DNA of 64,000 nt from Carnegiea gigantea (lineage: Eukaryota > Streptophyta > Magnoliopsida > Caryophyllales > Cactaceae): contig JAKOGI010000183.1 in assembly GCA_029747015.1 (NCBI GenBank), positions 5,001 to 69,000 of the forward strand. Direction: 5' to 3'. Under the pieces are notes generated by a model, which saw only the letters and a list, made by a program, of their open reading frames with translations, had not been told where the DNA came from and made no database searches. The position numbers were made by a program, and so were the translations under genes. Below are positions 33,443 to 45,444 of the stretch, in pieces; within the stretch, counting starts at the first letter, position 1, and every line of letters begins with the position of its first letter.

Positions 33443-34246
33443 TGGTTCACACTCGGCACTTAGCCATTCAAGTCTAGTCCTAACTTGGCTTAAAAGGTAG
33501 GGATAAAGAGCCTACTTATAAAGGGGGAAAGGGATGAGGGATTTTACTAGAAGTTAGGTTATTAGCTGAATCTAATAAAATTAATCTAAGATTTGCAATT
33601 CAATATGAATGACCTAAACTGACATCTCAAAAATAAGAAATCTACATCATAGCTATCCTACACTTAATATTATACCAAACAACAATCTCAAGTCAATTCA
33701 AACCGAAAATGATCTATTTCAAACTCAGTTCCAAATAAAATTTGATCGGATCAGAATCAAAATAATTCATTTGCTAGGTCTTGTATGTGGGGCTCTAGCC
33801 CTAACTCTCTACATGAAAGATAATGAGCACTTCACCACATTTATACATGAAAGATAATGAGACTCTGATTCCCAAGACAAGCTTTCGTTAGTTTTTATCA
33901 CTTAATTACAAGCCCTGAAATTAACCACTGTTCTATATATCAACTGATTTGGTTGCTGTTAGTTTAATTAGCATGCAAACATTTAATGGAACTAATTAAA
34001 CATCATCATCATCATCATCATTATCATCATCATCATCATCTCTCTCTCCAACAGCAAAAGTCTGGCAGGCTCAAGCTAGGTCTACTTGCTTTGGCTAGCT
34101 AGGCAATGTCCTTGATATAGTAATAGACAGTTTCAGGTAATTAGTGCACTGAAGGGTGACTATCTCATAGACTCTTGAACAATTTCAGCTTCTCTCTCTC
34201 TCTCTTTCTCACTCACATATTGTAATATTTATCCAAACCCACTTCC
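33443..34246. other. Upstream region of the SUPERMAN-like gene
   Basis: About 0.8 kb of probable promoter. An (atc)n microsatellite lies at about 33998-34038, just before tctctctc tracts. I cannot assign a TATA box with confidence. Confidence 0.4.
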
Positions 34247-34253
34247 ATGGTTG

Positions 34254-34311
<58 letters not shown>

Positions 34312-34312
34312 T
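34247..34312. repeat. (TC)n(AC)n microsatellite in the 5' leader
   Basis: About 15 TC units run directly into about 11 AC units. An in-frame upstream ATG at 34247 would translate them as an SLSL/HTHT repeat, so the start of the gene downstream is better placed at 34331. Confidence 0.85.
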
Positions 34313-34330
34313 CATATAGTGGTGTTAGCT

Positions 34331-35017
34331 ATGGAAAAAGCACTTGTGAGCGATGGCTGTAGCAAAGTGAAAGATAGGTGCAAATTTGACAAGGACTACC
34401 CCCATGGCTATGGATACCCATGGCCTCCAAAGAACTACACATGCAGCTTTTGCCAAAGGGAGTTCAAGTCAGCTCAAGCCCTTGGAGGCCATATGAACAT
34501 CCATAGAAGAGATCGAGCCAAGTTGAGGGCTCAATCCCCAAATCATGATGACTCTGATCAAAACCCTAACCTTAGCTCTACTCCTAATCGTAACCCTAAC
34601 CCTAAACCTGATCCCAACCCTGATCACCAAACAACAACACCGATCAACTCAGTGTGGATCCTGCCTAACTGGGACACAAGTAACCCTAATAATTACCACA
34701 ATCCTGCAAATTTACCACCTTCTTCTTCCCAAACAAACAAGATCTATTCCCACCAATACTCCTTGGTTTCACTTTCCCTATCCTCCCTCCACCCATCCAC
34801 AAAAGATGGGAAAAACCTCGTCGAAGCCCTAGATTTGAGTAGAGATTTTCAAGGAGAAGGTGAAAAATGCAAGGACTTGACTTCACTAGAAGCTTCTCCT
34901 CCTCATCATCATCACCATGATCATAATCAAGCTAGGGTTTCAAAGAATAATGGCTTGGAGTTACGTCATGGAGAACCAAAGGAGGATTTGGACTTGGAGT
35001 TAAGGCTTGGTATTTAA
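34331..35017 (+). CDS. SUPERMAN/RABBIT EARS-like single C2H2 zinc-finger repressor
   Basis: Intronless, 228 residues from the ATG at 34331; an upstream in-frame ATG (34247) lies in a microsatellite and is judged non-coding. [19 protein letters not shown] then [16 protein letters not shown] (about residues 34-68) is a single plant C2H2 finger with the QALGGH core, closely resembling SUPERMAN. The middle is Asn/Pro-rich ([11 protein letters not shown]). The C-terminus [11 protein letters not shown] is an LxLxL EAR repression motif that recruits TOPLESS-type corepressors. Family members act in the nucleus in floral and organ-boundary control. The coding repeat aaccctaaccctaa at 34563-34605 resembles telomeric repeats but encodes the Asn/Pro stretch. 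Confidence 0.9.
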   Translation: MEKALVSDGCSKVKDRCKFDKDYPHGYGYPWPPKNYTCSFCQREFKSAQALGGHMNIHRRDRAKLRAQSPNHDDSDQNPNLSSTPNRNPNPKPDPNPDHQTTTPINSVWILPNWDTSNPNNYHNPANLPPSSSQTNKIYSHQYSLVSLSLSSLHPSTKDGKNLVEALDLSRDFQGEGEKCKDLTSLEASPPHHHHHDHNQARVSKNNGLELRHGEPKEDLDLELRLGI

Positions 35018-35336
35018 GGTTTGAGTTAAAGCTTTGGCTTTGGGTACCTTTTCTTTTGCCTTTGCCCTTTTTATTTTAACTACAAAGAATTAAGTTTCAA
35101 GATTTAGACTTTGAATTTATGATAATTTGGAGGCATATATGGGCTGATCAACAGGAAGCTACGGTCATCAGTTTTATGTTGATGCATGATGATGTGTGTG
35201 ATTATTCCATGATTTAACCTCTTGATCTGAACATCATGATTCATGAGTTTGTAATCTATATTATAATTTTATTGTATATGTTCTGTGTGATTTTCCCATG
35301 ATTAACTTCTTGATGATCATTTGTTTAATTTGCACC

Positions 35337-35415
<79 letters not shown>

Positions 35416-36195
35416 GGGCAAAATGAGTCGTTGATCAGAGCATGATGGCGCATAAAGCTGTTAGATGGTGATCAAAATCATAGCTTGACGTCATGAATTA
35501 TGTGGGGAAACGAGCACCTAAATAATCTATGAAATGGTGACATATAAAAGTTCTCATGAAAAATTAAAGATAATGTTACTGGATGTAATCAAGTAATCAT
35601 ATATATCATGATAATTTAAAAGCTGAAAAGTTCTGACATTTCCAAATGCATTATTTTTTACAAAAAAAAGGATTGCTAGAGATACATATTCAGATATAAT
35701 AGTAAGCGACAAAATCTAAATTTTATTTATTGTTTATTTTTCAGAGGGGGCATTTAAGATAATTTAGTGTACTTATAGTAAAAAAGTTTTATTTTTAATA
35801 ATTAAATCATGATGCCAGGGTATCTTAAGAACATAACAATGATCAATTAACTTAGCATTTAAAGTTCAACGACGTACTAAGATTAATTCACTTAAGAGAA
35901 CTTGACTATCATAGGAAAATAATTATCTGTTTGAGGTTTAAGAAGATGCTTTATTTTTTAATGTGTTAACTCAGCTCGATCATATAGGTGCACATGTTAC
36001 GTAAATATATCGCTAAGTTTAGTGTCCGAAATCATAATTGTCTATTGTAATTATTGTCGGTGTTGAACTAAATCTTGTGCTTCAAGAAACTGATGTTCAA
36101 CATTCAATTAGGGATTAAAAGAATTCACAATATCATAACTACATATATTGTCTGGGTCTAGCATTAAAGAAAGCTTTGGGAGATCACAGACGATG
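35018..36195. other. Spacer with (GT)n(TA)n microsatellite
   Basis: 3' flank of the zinc-finger gene. (GT)n and (TA)n occupy about 35337-35410. The rest is AT-rich without recognisable genes. Confidence 0.5.
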
Positions 36196-36478
36196 TGTTA
36201 GAGTATAAACATATTCTTGAGTCTTCAATTATCTGTTTAAATTTTTGATTGAGCTGGTTCTTTAATATGGTACCAAAACTTTAATTTTCTCACTGATAGG
36301 TCTCTAGTTTCAATCTCAGCAGCCCCAATATTGATTTATTTTGCAAGGTAAAGTGAGCCTTTGCAGCAGCCTCGCTTCAAGTTCAAAAAACATTCGCGTG
36401 GTAGCCGTGTTAGAGTATAGACATATTCCTAAACCTTCAACTATCAGCCTAACCTTTTGTTGAGTTGTTTTTTTAATA
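36196..36478 (+). mobile_element. Very small LTR element (TRIM/SMART-like), copy 1
   Basis: Two direct repeats of about 71 bp (36196-36267 and 36408-36478), both starting tgttagagtata, flank an internal region of only about 140 bp. A degenerate tRNA-Met primer-binding site (tggtaccaaaact, 36268) directly follows the left repeat. Flanking bases cgatg (36191-36195) and agatg (36479-36483) look like a 5-bp target duplication with one change. The internal region matches that of the element at 47064-47337 (cctttgcagcagc..., cattcgcgtg). It has no coding capacity. Confidence 0.65.
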
Positions 36479-38352
36479 AGATGTTTAGAGATCATTTAAT
36501 TAAATTGTCATCCAAAATTAGAAGCTAACCTAGAAAAAAAAAAAAAAGAAGCTTGGGTTAAGCTAGATAATCAATTAATACTTGGTTTGCATAAGGAATT
36601 AATTACTATCACAGCCAGATGAATGTCCATGTACATGCAGCTGATTAACTGACACCAATTAATCTCAGATTTGTACTGAAAAATCAAACCTAATACCCAA
36701 AATCATGGTTGACCTCATCTAATTAATTAATCCTTTTAGTGTTCTTAAATTTGATACATTTTTCACATTATCAATGACGATTTCATAGGATGGAATACAT
36801 AGACATGCATGCACATTTCAATCTTCAACAAAGAAAGTAACTAACAACAGATGATCATTTTCCTAAAGAAAATTAACACAAGTTAATTAAAAACAAAAAA
36901 GAACAGAAACACAACCCCCCCCCCCCCAAAAAAAAAGGAAAAAAGAGAAGAAAATGTAATTGTGGATTTTCGCATGTTCCCGATACGACAACGTCTGATT
37001 GTCAGTCGCATGATGCCCTTTTCTTGTTCGACGTCTCCTTTCGTTTGGCATTTGGCTAATTTCAAACTTTCTTTTTAACTAGCAAGTGGTCTTTTTGAAA
37101 AAAAAATTTTTAAAAAAACTCAAAAATTTTGGGTAATTATATTGTGCACCTACTTTAGCAAGAATTAAATTTGTCCCATTTATCTATTTGAAATAAATTG
37201 AATATCGGGCAAAGTATTTCATGAAAATTGTTAACATTATCCGATTTAGATTTAAAACTAGAACTTTTGTCACTATCAGAACGTATCATCACCTATCATC
37301 CAAAAAAAATTATTTAATTTGATTTATGTGGAATATTTTATTTTCTTAAAGTCTGAGCCCAAAATTTTTCAAATCTTAAATTCAGAAAAAATATCAGACA
37401 ACTTCCTGTTTAGGGGGATCCTATTAAGTAACCTTCTATGCCTCTTTTTTTTTTTAATTTTTAACCAAAAAAATGTTCAAACCAAAAGCCCCTTTCCAGA
37501 TAAAGGATGAATGCTTGGTTTTTCCCAAAAAAAAAAAAGAAAGGATCAAAACTTGATTCTTCATAGACTCATATATATACTACGCTGAAATGTACACAAT
37601 TTACAAAAAATAATAGTAGAAGAAACTCAAATTAAAAGAAGAGAGGCGGAAAGAAGAAAGAAAAGAATGGTAGGGCACAACGAATGGGGTGGCTTTGGAG
37701 TTTGGGAGGGAAGCTGAAAAAAGGCTGCTCTGATTTGTGGTTTTGAAATGGGGAAATAATAGGGCATGGCATAAAGCAAGTAGAATAGCTCCTAGTCGGC
37801 GCAGGTCTCTTTCATCATCATCATTTTGTTGAATAAACTTGTTTACATTTAAATCTGCTCAGTAAAATTTCGAATATTCAAATCAATTCAAACTGTACAA
37901 CAACTTTCAATGTAAATTCCGTTTTTGCGAGATTTGAAGAAATTTCGATATAGGCGGCCTTACCTATTCCCGCATCTCTATCCTTAGACTGTAACTCTTA
38001 AAACTCTACCACAATCTTCATTGAATTGGACAATTAGTTTAAGTCTTACATGAATACTGAGGGTGACATATTTACATATTCCAAGACTCCAACTCAAAAT
38101 GGGGTTACACATTCCACTTGGAAAACAAATAAATGCCGAAGAAATCTAGGCTGATGGAGTGATGGGACTGTCACCAACATTCATTCTGTGACAAGTAACG
38201 TGACAAAATCTTCCTAAGAAGCGTTGAAAACAGGGATTATTTAAATTCAAAGACTACAATATTGTGCTTTTAAGGAAGGTTCTATACCCAAAACAGATAT
38301 TTCATGGAACTAAAACGAAGTAGCTTCTAAGCCGTTGAAACAATCTGCTTGC
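36479..38352. other. AT-rich spacer
   Basis: No gene recognised. It has a C-run joined to an A-run near 36916-36937. It includes the 3' flank of the minus-strand RG-rich gene (stop at 38353). Confidence 0.45.
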
Positions 38353-41300
38353 TCATTTGTAGGCCTTGGAGAACTCATCCACAAGCTTATCCATGAACTG
38401 GCATTTCCGGTCAAATCCCCACCCTGGGTTGCTCTGCATCAACAACATTTGCAATATCAGGCACAAGTCCATCCAGGACTACGAAACAAAAGGGAAACAT
38501 GCGAGTGCAACAGAAACATCATCTGTATAACTTTTCCCCAGGTGAAGAACACTCGTGTCACCGTAGCTCATAACGTAGAATGCCACGGTGAAACTTTTCT
38601 CTCTTTTTTTTTCCCTTCCTTTTGCCGGGTGTGGCTGAAGAGAGGTCTTGTAGCTCAACTCAACTCAACACTAGGCCTAATCTAGGAGTTGAGGCCTTGG
38701 AATGTGGCAGTCCGGACAGCGTAAAAGTTGTACTCCTACTCATGAGAATTGAATCCCCAACATCAAAGTTGAGGAAGTGGCAATCTAACCTTTGGTCCTT
38801 TGGAGCATCTCTTAACAGTCAACGCTCATGGACACAATTATGTGGCTTGCCATATTCCTACTTATTTAGCACCAATCAGGTAATCAGCAACTCAAGATAA
38901 ACAACTACTTCACATTTGTAACCCCCTTCACGTTATCATGCACAACAATCTACGGTCACCCTCCTTCACAGAGCAAACAACGTCAACAAGTTTCCATCCA
39001 TACCCCGGAAAACCCACCTAAGTGGGTTATGGGGGGACAGACTTAACAGTTTTACCCCTGAATTGCAGAGAGGCCGGTTCTGTCAGAGTCGTTAAGACCC
39101 TACATTAAAAGCTATTGACTGCCTAGTCCTCCATACAAAGGAAGGTAGGCAGACATCGCCATTGCCTACCTAGTACCCCTGAACTAGTAGCTTCATAGAG
39201 GTATTTTGCTTTAGTCCCCTGTAATTCAAGCTGAAAAATTGCCCAAAATTGGCCTTTTCAAAAGTGGACACTATAACTGCAACTTTCACATGCAAAATGA
39301 AGCACTCAACAAACTAAAACCTTTTTTTCTTTTTTGATACGGGAAAATAAACACTAAAACCTATCATCCACCTCTGATTATATGTCCTTACTTTCTGCGG
39401 GGTTCAAACAAAATATTTAACTTCCTTCTCCAAATCGGCTCAAATTCAACTAAAATGTTTCTTAGTCAAATATTATCCACCAGAAAGCTTAAGCAATGTA
39501 AGACCAATTATTAAAGATGTTTATAAGGAACTTCTATCATTTGCTTAGGTGGTGAAGGAACTAACTTCTGCCAGAATTCATCAGTGTACTGATAGTCTTT
39601 CAGCCAACCACAAATCAGTTTTGATACCCTTATTTCCATTCTAACCCATGTCCCCTGGTAAGTTACTACATGTACCCAACCCAACCCCACATCTCTCCCC
39701 CTCCAAAAAAAAGAAATAAGGGAAACCAACAAACAAAAATTATGTAAATACACCCACGCATGTGTGCGAGCGCGCGCACACACACACATTGAAATACACA
39801 GTCTCAGCTAAAGCTGCACTGCAGACCAGAAGTCCGTTCAAATTCATGATTTCCTGATCTCCATCTTCTGCAGGGGAGGATCAGTCGTTATTCTCATACT
39901 GAAGCTATCAGCAAAACATTTATATGGAAAGCCACTCCTAGGCTGTCAGAAACCGAGAATGAACTTAGAAAAACTTATATCTCACAGGGAATCATGAACT
40001 CAGGACCAATTGCCTGTACTTTTCTTCCCTATTCTTAGGGATTAGTAAGGAAAATGTAAGCAGGATTACGAGTGCAAAGGCACTAAGAGTAAATCAATGA
40101 GGTCAGCACTAAGACAAGGCATATCATACAGTATATACACAAAAACTTGAAGGATGATATGAACTTTTTCCCAGAAAATGCATGTGAAGAAGGAAACATC
40201 AACCTGCAGTGAAAGTACAGCACGGTCGGTGAAGCGCTTCACTGAATCAGGAACACTAGTAGGAAGAGTTTTTGCAACTCTTTCTAATTCTCCCTGTTGC
40301 TGCTTACCCGTCACTCTGTCCAGCCCGCAATAATGATCAACAATTGCTTTTAAAAGTGGAACCCTCTCCATTGTCTCTTTCACAGCATTCTGGTCAAATC
40401 CATGGTAGTTAGCATGACAACTCGGAGGAATAAAGAATCAACAAAGAGGCTGTGCTGTACTACACGAGGATGAGTACCCAGCGAGGCGACCAAACGCAAA
40501 TGATAAATCAGATGATTGAAGAACTAAGCACCATGGAACAAGGTGACTATAACCAAGACAAACATGGACTTAAGTTTCTCCTCTAATTATAGCAACATTT
40601 CCCCGCCCCCAAAAAAAAAGGAGGGGAGGGGGAGAAAACAGGCCTATCAACGACAGTCATGAGGTGGGTGGCCCCTGAGGAGGGAATTTATACAGCAAAG
40701 TGTTACAGAAAGAAAATGGCATCAGGGAGACGAGGCCAGTAGCAAATTGTTACATAAAGGCCTTTAACACTAGTAGACAAGGAATTTATTTGAATTTGAA
40801 GCAAACATGCAAGTTGCACAACATGCAATTTGGCGTGGTATTGCCTACCTCCCACTCCTCTTGACTTTCTATGCCCTCATAAGCCATCAAGAATGGCTTC
40901 ACTTTCTCCAGAGCTTCATGAAGAGGCATGGGTGGCTTCTCGTCAATATCAGGATTGCTCTCAAAGTCTGCAAAATGGTATTCAGGCTCCAACTCGATCT
41001 ACAAACGACAGTGTTAATGTATGCATCATGAAATATCCAATAACATTAGAGAAGCAAACCAAGGAGAGGATAGCATGATAACCGCTAATACCTTAAGGTT
41101 AATATCAAAGGCCTCAATAATCTCATCCTCCTCAGGATCAGGCAAGACTCTACTACTCATTTCTTGATATGCTTCTGTCAACTCATTCACCTTCTCAGGC
41201 CCAAGTGCCTTGGCAAGCTTCTCACCATCTGCATCATCACCAACGAAAATGACATCATCATCATCATCCTCATCATCACCCTCATTATCGCCGTCCAAGT

Positions 41301-42168
41301 CATCTCTTCGTCCTCTACCCCTTCCCCTTGCTCCAGGTCCTCTCCTACGTCCGCGCCCACGTCCACGTCCAGCTCCGACTTCTCTTCCCCTGCCACCTTC
41401 TCCTTGTTCCTCATCACCCCGGGACAATATTCCAACTGCATTCTTCACAGCCTCATTACGGCTCATTTTAGGTTTTCTAACCTCAGAGCTACCTTCACCA
41501 GGCTCAAATTTTTCTCGACCTCTTCCAGCGCCAGGTGCAGTGGTAACAGCTTGGCGTGGCCGAAGATGCCGATTCTCTTCTTTAGATCCCTCCTTAGGCA
41601 AGTCTCTCCTAGCTGGTACCCCCCTCCCTGACCCGGTCAATACATTCAAGATGCTCTCAGGAAGATGCTTCTCCCCAATAGGCTGACGAGGTACAGCAGT
41701 AACTGATTGAGCAACAGACCTAGCACCTGTCGCTTCATCATTTCTTAAAAATATGGGCCTCTTAGGTGCTGAATCTTGGTCATTTAGTGACTCGGAAGGC
41801 TGTCGATATTGACCACCCCTACCCCGCCCTAGGCCTTGTTGTTGTGATGGTTGGTTGGATGCAACAAAAGAGTTAAAAGACGGCAAAGATGGTGTTGAAG
41901 CTATGGGCTTGCCTCTGCCGCGGCCGATTCCAGAGAGAGGCAAGTTGTCCATATTATCCAATCCATCACCAGAATCAGCATCTCCAGAATGACTGGACAC
42001 AAAGTTGAATTTAGAAGGAGGAGGAGCACCACGACCTCGACCCCCACCAGAGCTGCCCCCAGCAGAAGAAGCAGAGAAGGCAGAACAGGAAGCAAGTTTA
42101 GCGGCGCTCCCAATCCTTTTGCTTCCTATACCATTGGCATTCTTGAGCAGACCAAATCTTCCCCTCAT
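38353..42168 (-). CDS. RG-rich protein with conserved C-terminal domain (possibly mitoribosomal mS35-like)
   Basis: Minus strand; four coding exons 41092-42168, 40849-40998, 40204-40389 and 38353-38433, all phase 0, giving 497 residues (MRGRFGLL... to ...DEFSKAYK). The first ~300 residues are low-complexity with many RG/GRGRG repeats (GRGRGRGRRRGPGARGRGRG) and then an acidic Asp/Glu tract before DDVIFVGDDADG. The last ~160 residues are well structured: NELTEAYQEMSSRVLPDPEE, ESNPDIDEKPPMPLHEALEK, then LLKAIVDHYCGLDR and NPGWGFDRKCQFMDKLVDEF. This C-terminal domain is familiar from plant proteins annotated as uncharacterised or mitochondrial small-subunit related. I am not sure of the name; no clear presequence is predicted by eye. 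The RG repeats suggest RNA binding. Confidence 0.8.
38434..40203. other. Last intron of the RG-rich gene
   Basis: 1.77-kb intron read on the minus strand, donor at 40203 and acceptor at 38434. Contents are AT-rich with a (CA)n-like patch near 39765-39788; no gene seen. Confidence 0.5.
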
Positions 42169-43390
42169 TTTTCTCTGCTCCTCCTCCTCCTCCTTATGTC
42201 AGAATTCTTCCCTAGAATGTTCAAGAAAGAAACACTAACTATCTCCTCAACTAGAGGATCCACCTTGCCAAAATCATACAGGATTAAATTAGAATTTAAA
42301 GCAATTGAAAGTGAACAGGTTGTTCAGATTCGCAATAAAAAACAAACCATTTATTGAAAAATCAAGGAAAGTAAACTACTAGTTATGCAATCCAAGGTCG
42401 CAATTAAACAGACACAAGACATAAAATTTAACACTAGTTATGAAATGCAAACTATGTGGCTAATACAGCTAAAATAAGTGTCTTCAATGTCAGCAATATG
42501 CCATTTTTGAAAGCTTCACATGGTGTCAAAGCTGGTTATATTTTTAAATGGATCATTCCTATAATCAACTAAACAAATTACAAACCAAAATCCATCTAAA
42601 CCATACAACAAATCAACTAACCAATTACAAACAAAAGTACAACTCAAACCCAAATTCATAAGTTTCCGAATTCAATTTCCGAATTCGCACATCCATCAAA
42701 TCAGTGGCGGACCAATAATTGTGAGGAAGGGGGTCAGAAACTCATAATAATAGCAAACGCAGTATTAAATTTAACAATAGTCACAAAACTAAATCGCATA
42801 ACCATCACCTTACATGTAATCTAATTGTCCTCGACGCGACCTTATATTTATGCATTTTTGGACCTGGAACTTGAAAGGAATGATGATTTCGTAGCTTTCT
42901 TTTTGAAATATCCATGCATTTTGATCAACAATAAGAATTATGATTAGTGTCTTATGAAAGTTTAAATTTCAATTTCATGTACACAGTGTCCAGAATTGAA
43001 ATTGGATTAAACTCACGAACTAAATCAAACTCAAACTCAAATACTCAATCACCATCTCCACCCAACAATTAGATTAAACTCAAGCTCAAACTCAATTTCA
43101 TACACACGGTCAATATTTCATCAATTAAACTCAAACTCAAATATTAAATCATCCTCTACCAGCAATTAGCTTAAACTCACAAATTAAACTACTCAGGAAT
43201 TGAAAATGGCAAATTGCACTCAAAACATTTTAACTACTAGAAGCAAATTAATCTACAAATTAGAGTATTAAACAACAAACTCTTCTAAACTTACAGTCAC
43301 AGATCTGGACTGGGGAGGTCGGCCATCGGCGGCGGCGCGTTGGTGGTGGGCCTCGGAGGTCAAGGTGGAGGCGCGGTGGTGGTGCGGGAC

Positions 43391-43428
<38 letters not shown>

Positions 43429-43460
43429 TAGGGCTCTGGCTCGCTTCCTGCTTGAGTGAG
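42169..43460 (-). other. 5' UTR exons and intron of the RG-rich gene
   Basis: A probable non-coding exon on the minus strand ends at about 43295 with donor GTAAGT. A plausible acceptor (ttgaacattctag) precedes 42211, leaving 43 bases of UTR before the ATG at 42168. The upstream exon is GC-rich and contains (GA)n at about 43395-43424. The roughly 1.1-kb intron between them has no coding signal. Confidence 0.5.
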
Positions 43461-44651
43461 GTCCGTTTGGGAGTGGAGCAAGTTACAGGGGTAGGAGTAA
43501 AAGAGTGAGGACGAATTACAATGAAAAAAGAGTAAATAAAAATCAGTTGTTTATTTTTGCTTAGGTATATTTAAAGAGAGTAAGGACTCCATAAAAAAAT
43601 AAAAAATAAAGAAAGTAAGGATTTATTTTTATTTAGAAAAATATGAGAGTAAAATAAGAGCAAATAAAATAAATATTATACATATAAACTTGAGTTTTAT
43701 AGAATACATACTTTTATGTTCTATTTCTCTTGATAAAATACATTTCTCTTAATAGTTTGATTATGTAATTATCATCTCAAAAAAAAAAAAAGTTCTCATT
43801 GAATAAACCCAAAACTCCCGGAAATAATTTTTTGTTTTCCATTTTGGACACCTTCCATTCCCCATAACAATGTCTACATATCCTTTCAATGTGTATATAT
43901 ATACACACACGTATAGAGATATACACACACATAGAAACAGCGACTCATACATAAACATGTATGTGTGTGTGTAGAGAGAAAGAGAACGAGATAAAGAGAG
44001 GGAGAGAGAGATGGAGGGGGGAAAAGAGAGAAAGATATAGATATAAATATACATACATGTGTGTATATATGTATGTACGTGTTTGTGTGTGTAGCAAGTC
44101 TAGTAAAACCTCGCAAATCACACCTTCTCTTTTTAGTCTTTTGTGTGTGTGTGTGTGTCCACCCTATTTGATCCCTCTCCTGAACCTACCGACATAGTCG
44201 CCATTATCACATATCAACTCCTTGCAATCTGCAATGAGCCGTTCAACTTCATCCTTTCAAGGATCAAGAGATAGATATAATGAGAAGAGAGAGATAGAGA
44301 GAGATGAAGTCGAAGAATGAGAGGAGTGATATGACTTCCAACATTCTAGTGATGTACCAATAGATTCTAACCTTCTAGTGAGGAATTGGAGGGTTGAGGG
44401 GAGCAAATACCTCACTCTCCAATTCTCACTCACAAACAACCATAAAGGGGATTATTTATCCTTCTTCACTCTCTTTTACACTCTGTCCAAATAGAACTTT
44501 CATTGTGAAAAATAAAAAAGGGGTGTCAAGGTTATGAAAAATAAATAAATAAACAAACATTTAAAACACTTAAATTCGCATGCCTCGACTTGAACCCGCA
44601 TTTTCTTGATTCCTCACACCCAAAATTAACATGCTAACAAGGAAATCTTTA
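43461..44651. other. Spacer with GT/GA/TA microsatellites
   Basis: No gene recognised. Short mixed microsatellites (cacacac, gagagag, tgtgtgt) cluster at about 43895-44157 and 44265-44305. Confidence 0.5.
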
Positions 44652-45045
44652 GGCTCCGTTTGGGCATTGGAAACTTTAGTGAGAATTAAAAATTTTGAAA
44701 AAGTTGCTTTTTTTCTTGCATTTAGTCTAGAGAAAATCACAAAGAAAAAATATAGAGGAAAGTTAGGTGAAAAAATTGTTAGAAACAAGTGATAAAATTT
44801 TCTTCACAAAATTGGGAGGAAAGTTTGAGGAAAATTCTCAACTTCCTCCAACCTCACATTGCTTAGATGATATCAACATGATTCAAGTAGTTCATCAACG
44901 TTCAAATTTCTCATCTAAATTCTTGTATTTTTTCCTCAATCCAAATAAGAGAAAAAAACTCATTTTCTCCCTACTTTTTTTCCCTTCATATTTTTTTTCC
45001 TTCAACTTTTCTTTCCACCAAATTTTCTAATGCCCAAACAGAGCC
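44652..45045. mobile_element. MITE, first of a tandem pair
   Basis: The left end ggctccgtttgggcattgga is inverted at the right end (tgcccaaacagagcc). The interior is AT-rich and non-coding. A second copy follows four bases later in the same orientation. 'Ggctccgtttgg' termini are common in plant hAT-like MITEs. Confidence 0.7.
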
Positions 45046-45049
45046 CTAA

Positions 45050-45444
45050 GGCTTCGTTTGGATATTAGAAAATTTGGTGAAAAGAAATTTTTTTGAGAAA
45101 GTTTCTTTTTTTTCTTGTGTTTGGTTTAGAGAAAATCACAAAGAAAAAAATATAGGGAAAAGTTATATGAAAAAATTGCTAGAAATAAGTGATAAAATTT
45201 TCCTCATAAAATTGTGAGGAAAGTTTCAGGAAACTTCCCAACCTTCTTCAACTTTATATTACCTAGATGATATCAACATGATTCAAGTAGTTTATCAACA
45301 TTTAAATTTCTCATCCAAATTCTTGTATTTTTTCCCCAATCCAAATAAGAGGAAAAAACTCTTTTTTTTCTCTACTTTTTTTCCTTCACATTTTTTTCCT
45401 CTAATTTTTCTTTTCACCAAATTTTCTAAGGACCAAATGGAGTC
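45050..45444. mobile_element. MITE, second of a tandem pair
   Basis: Begins ggcttcgtttggatattaga and ends with the inverted gaccaaatggagtc. It is about 85-90% alike to 44652-45045 by eye across its whole length, including the block gatatcaacatgattcaag. Its ends have diverged more than its core. Confidence 0.7.

Noticed and set aside
34247..34330. Upstream in-frame ATG for the SUPERMAN-like gene
   Set aside because: It would encode only Ser-Leu and His-Thr dipeptide repeats from a microsatellite; the family N-terminus fits the ATG at 34331.
34563..34620. Telomere-like aaccctaaccctaaacc repeat
   Set aside because: It lies in frame inside the zinc-finger gene and encodes an Asn/Pro-rich linker; too short and imperfect to be an interstitial telomere.
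41164..41686. Plus-strand open frames of about 155 residues, Ser/Pro-rich
   Set aside because: They are antisense shadows of the RG-rich first exon on the minus strand.
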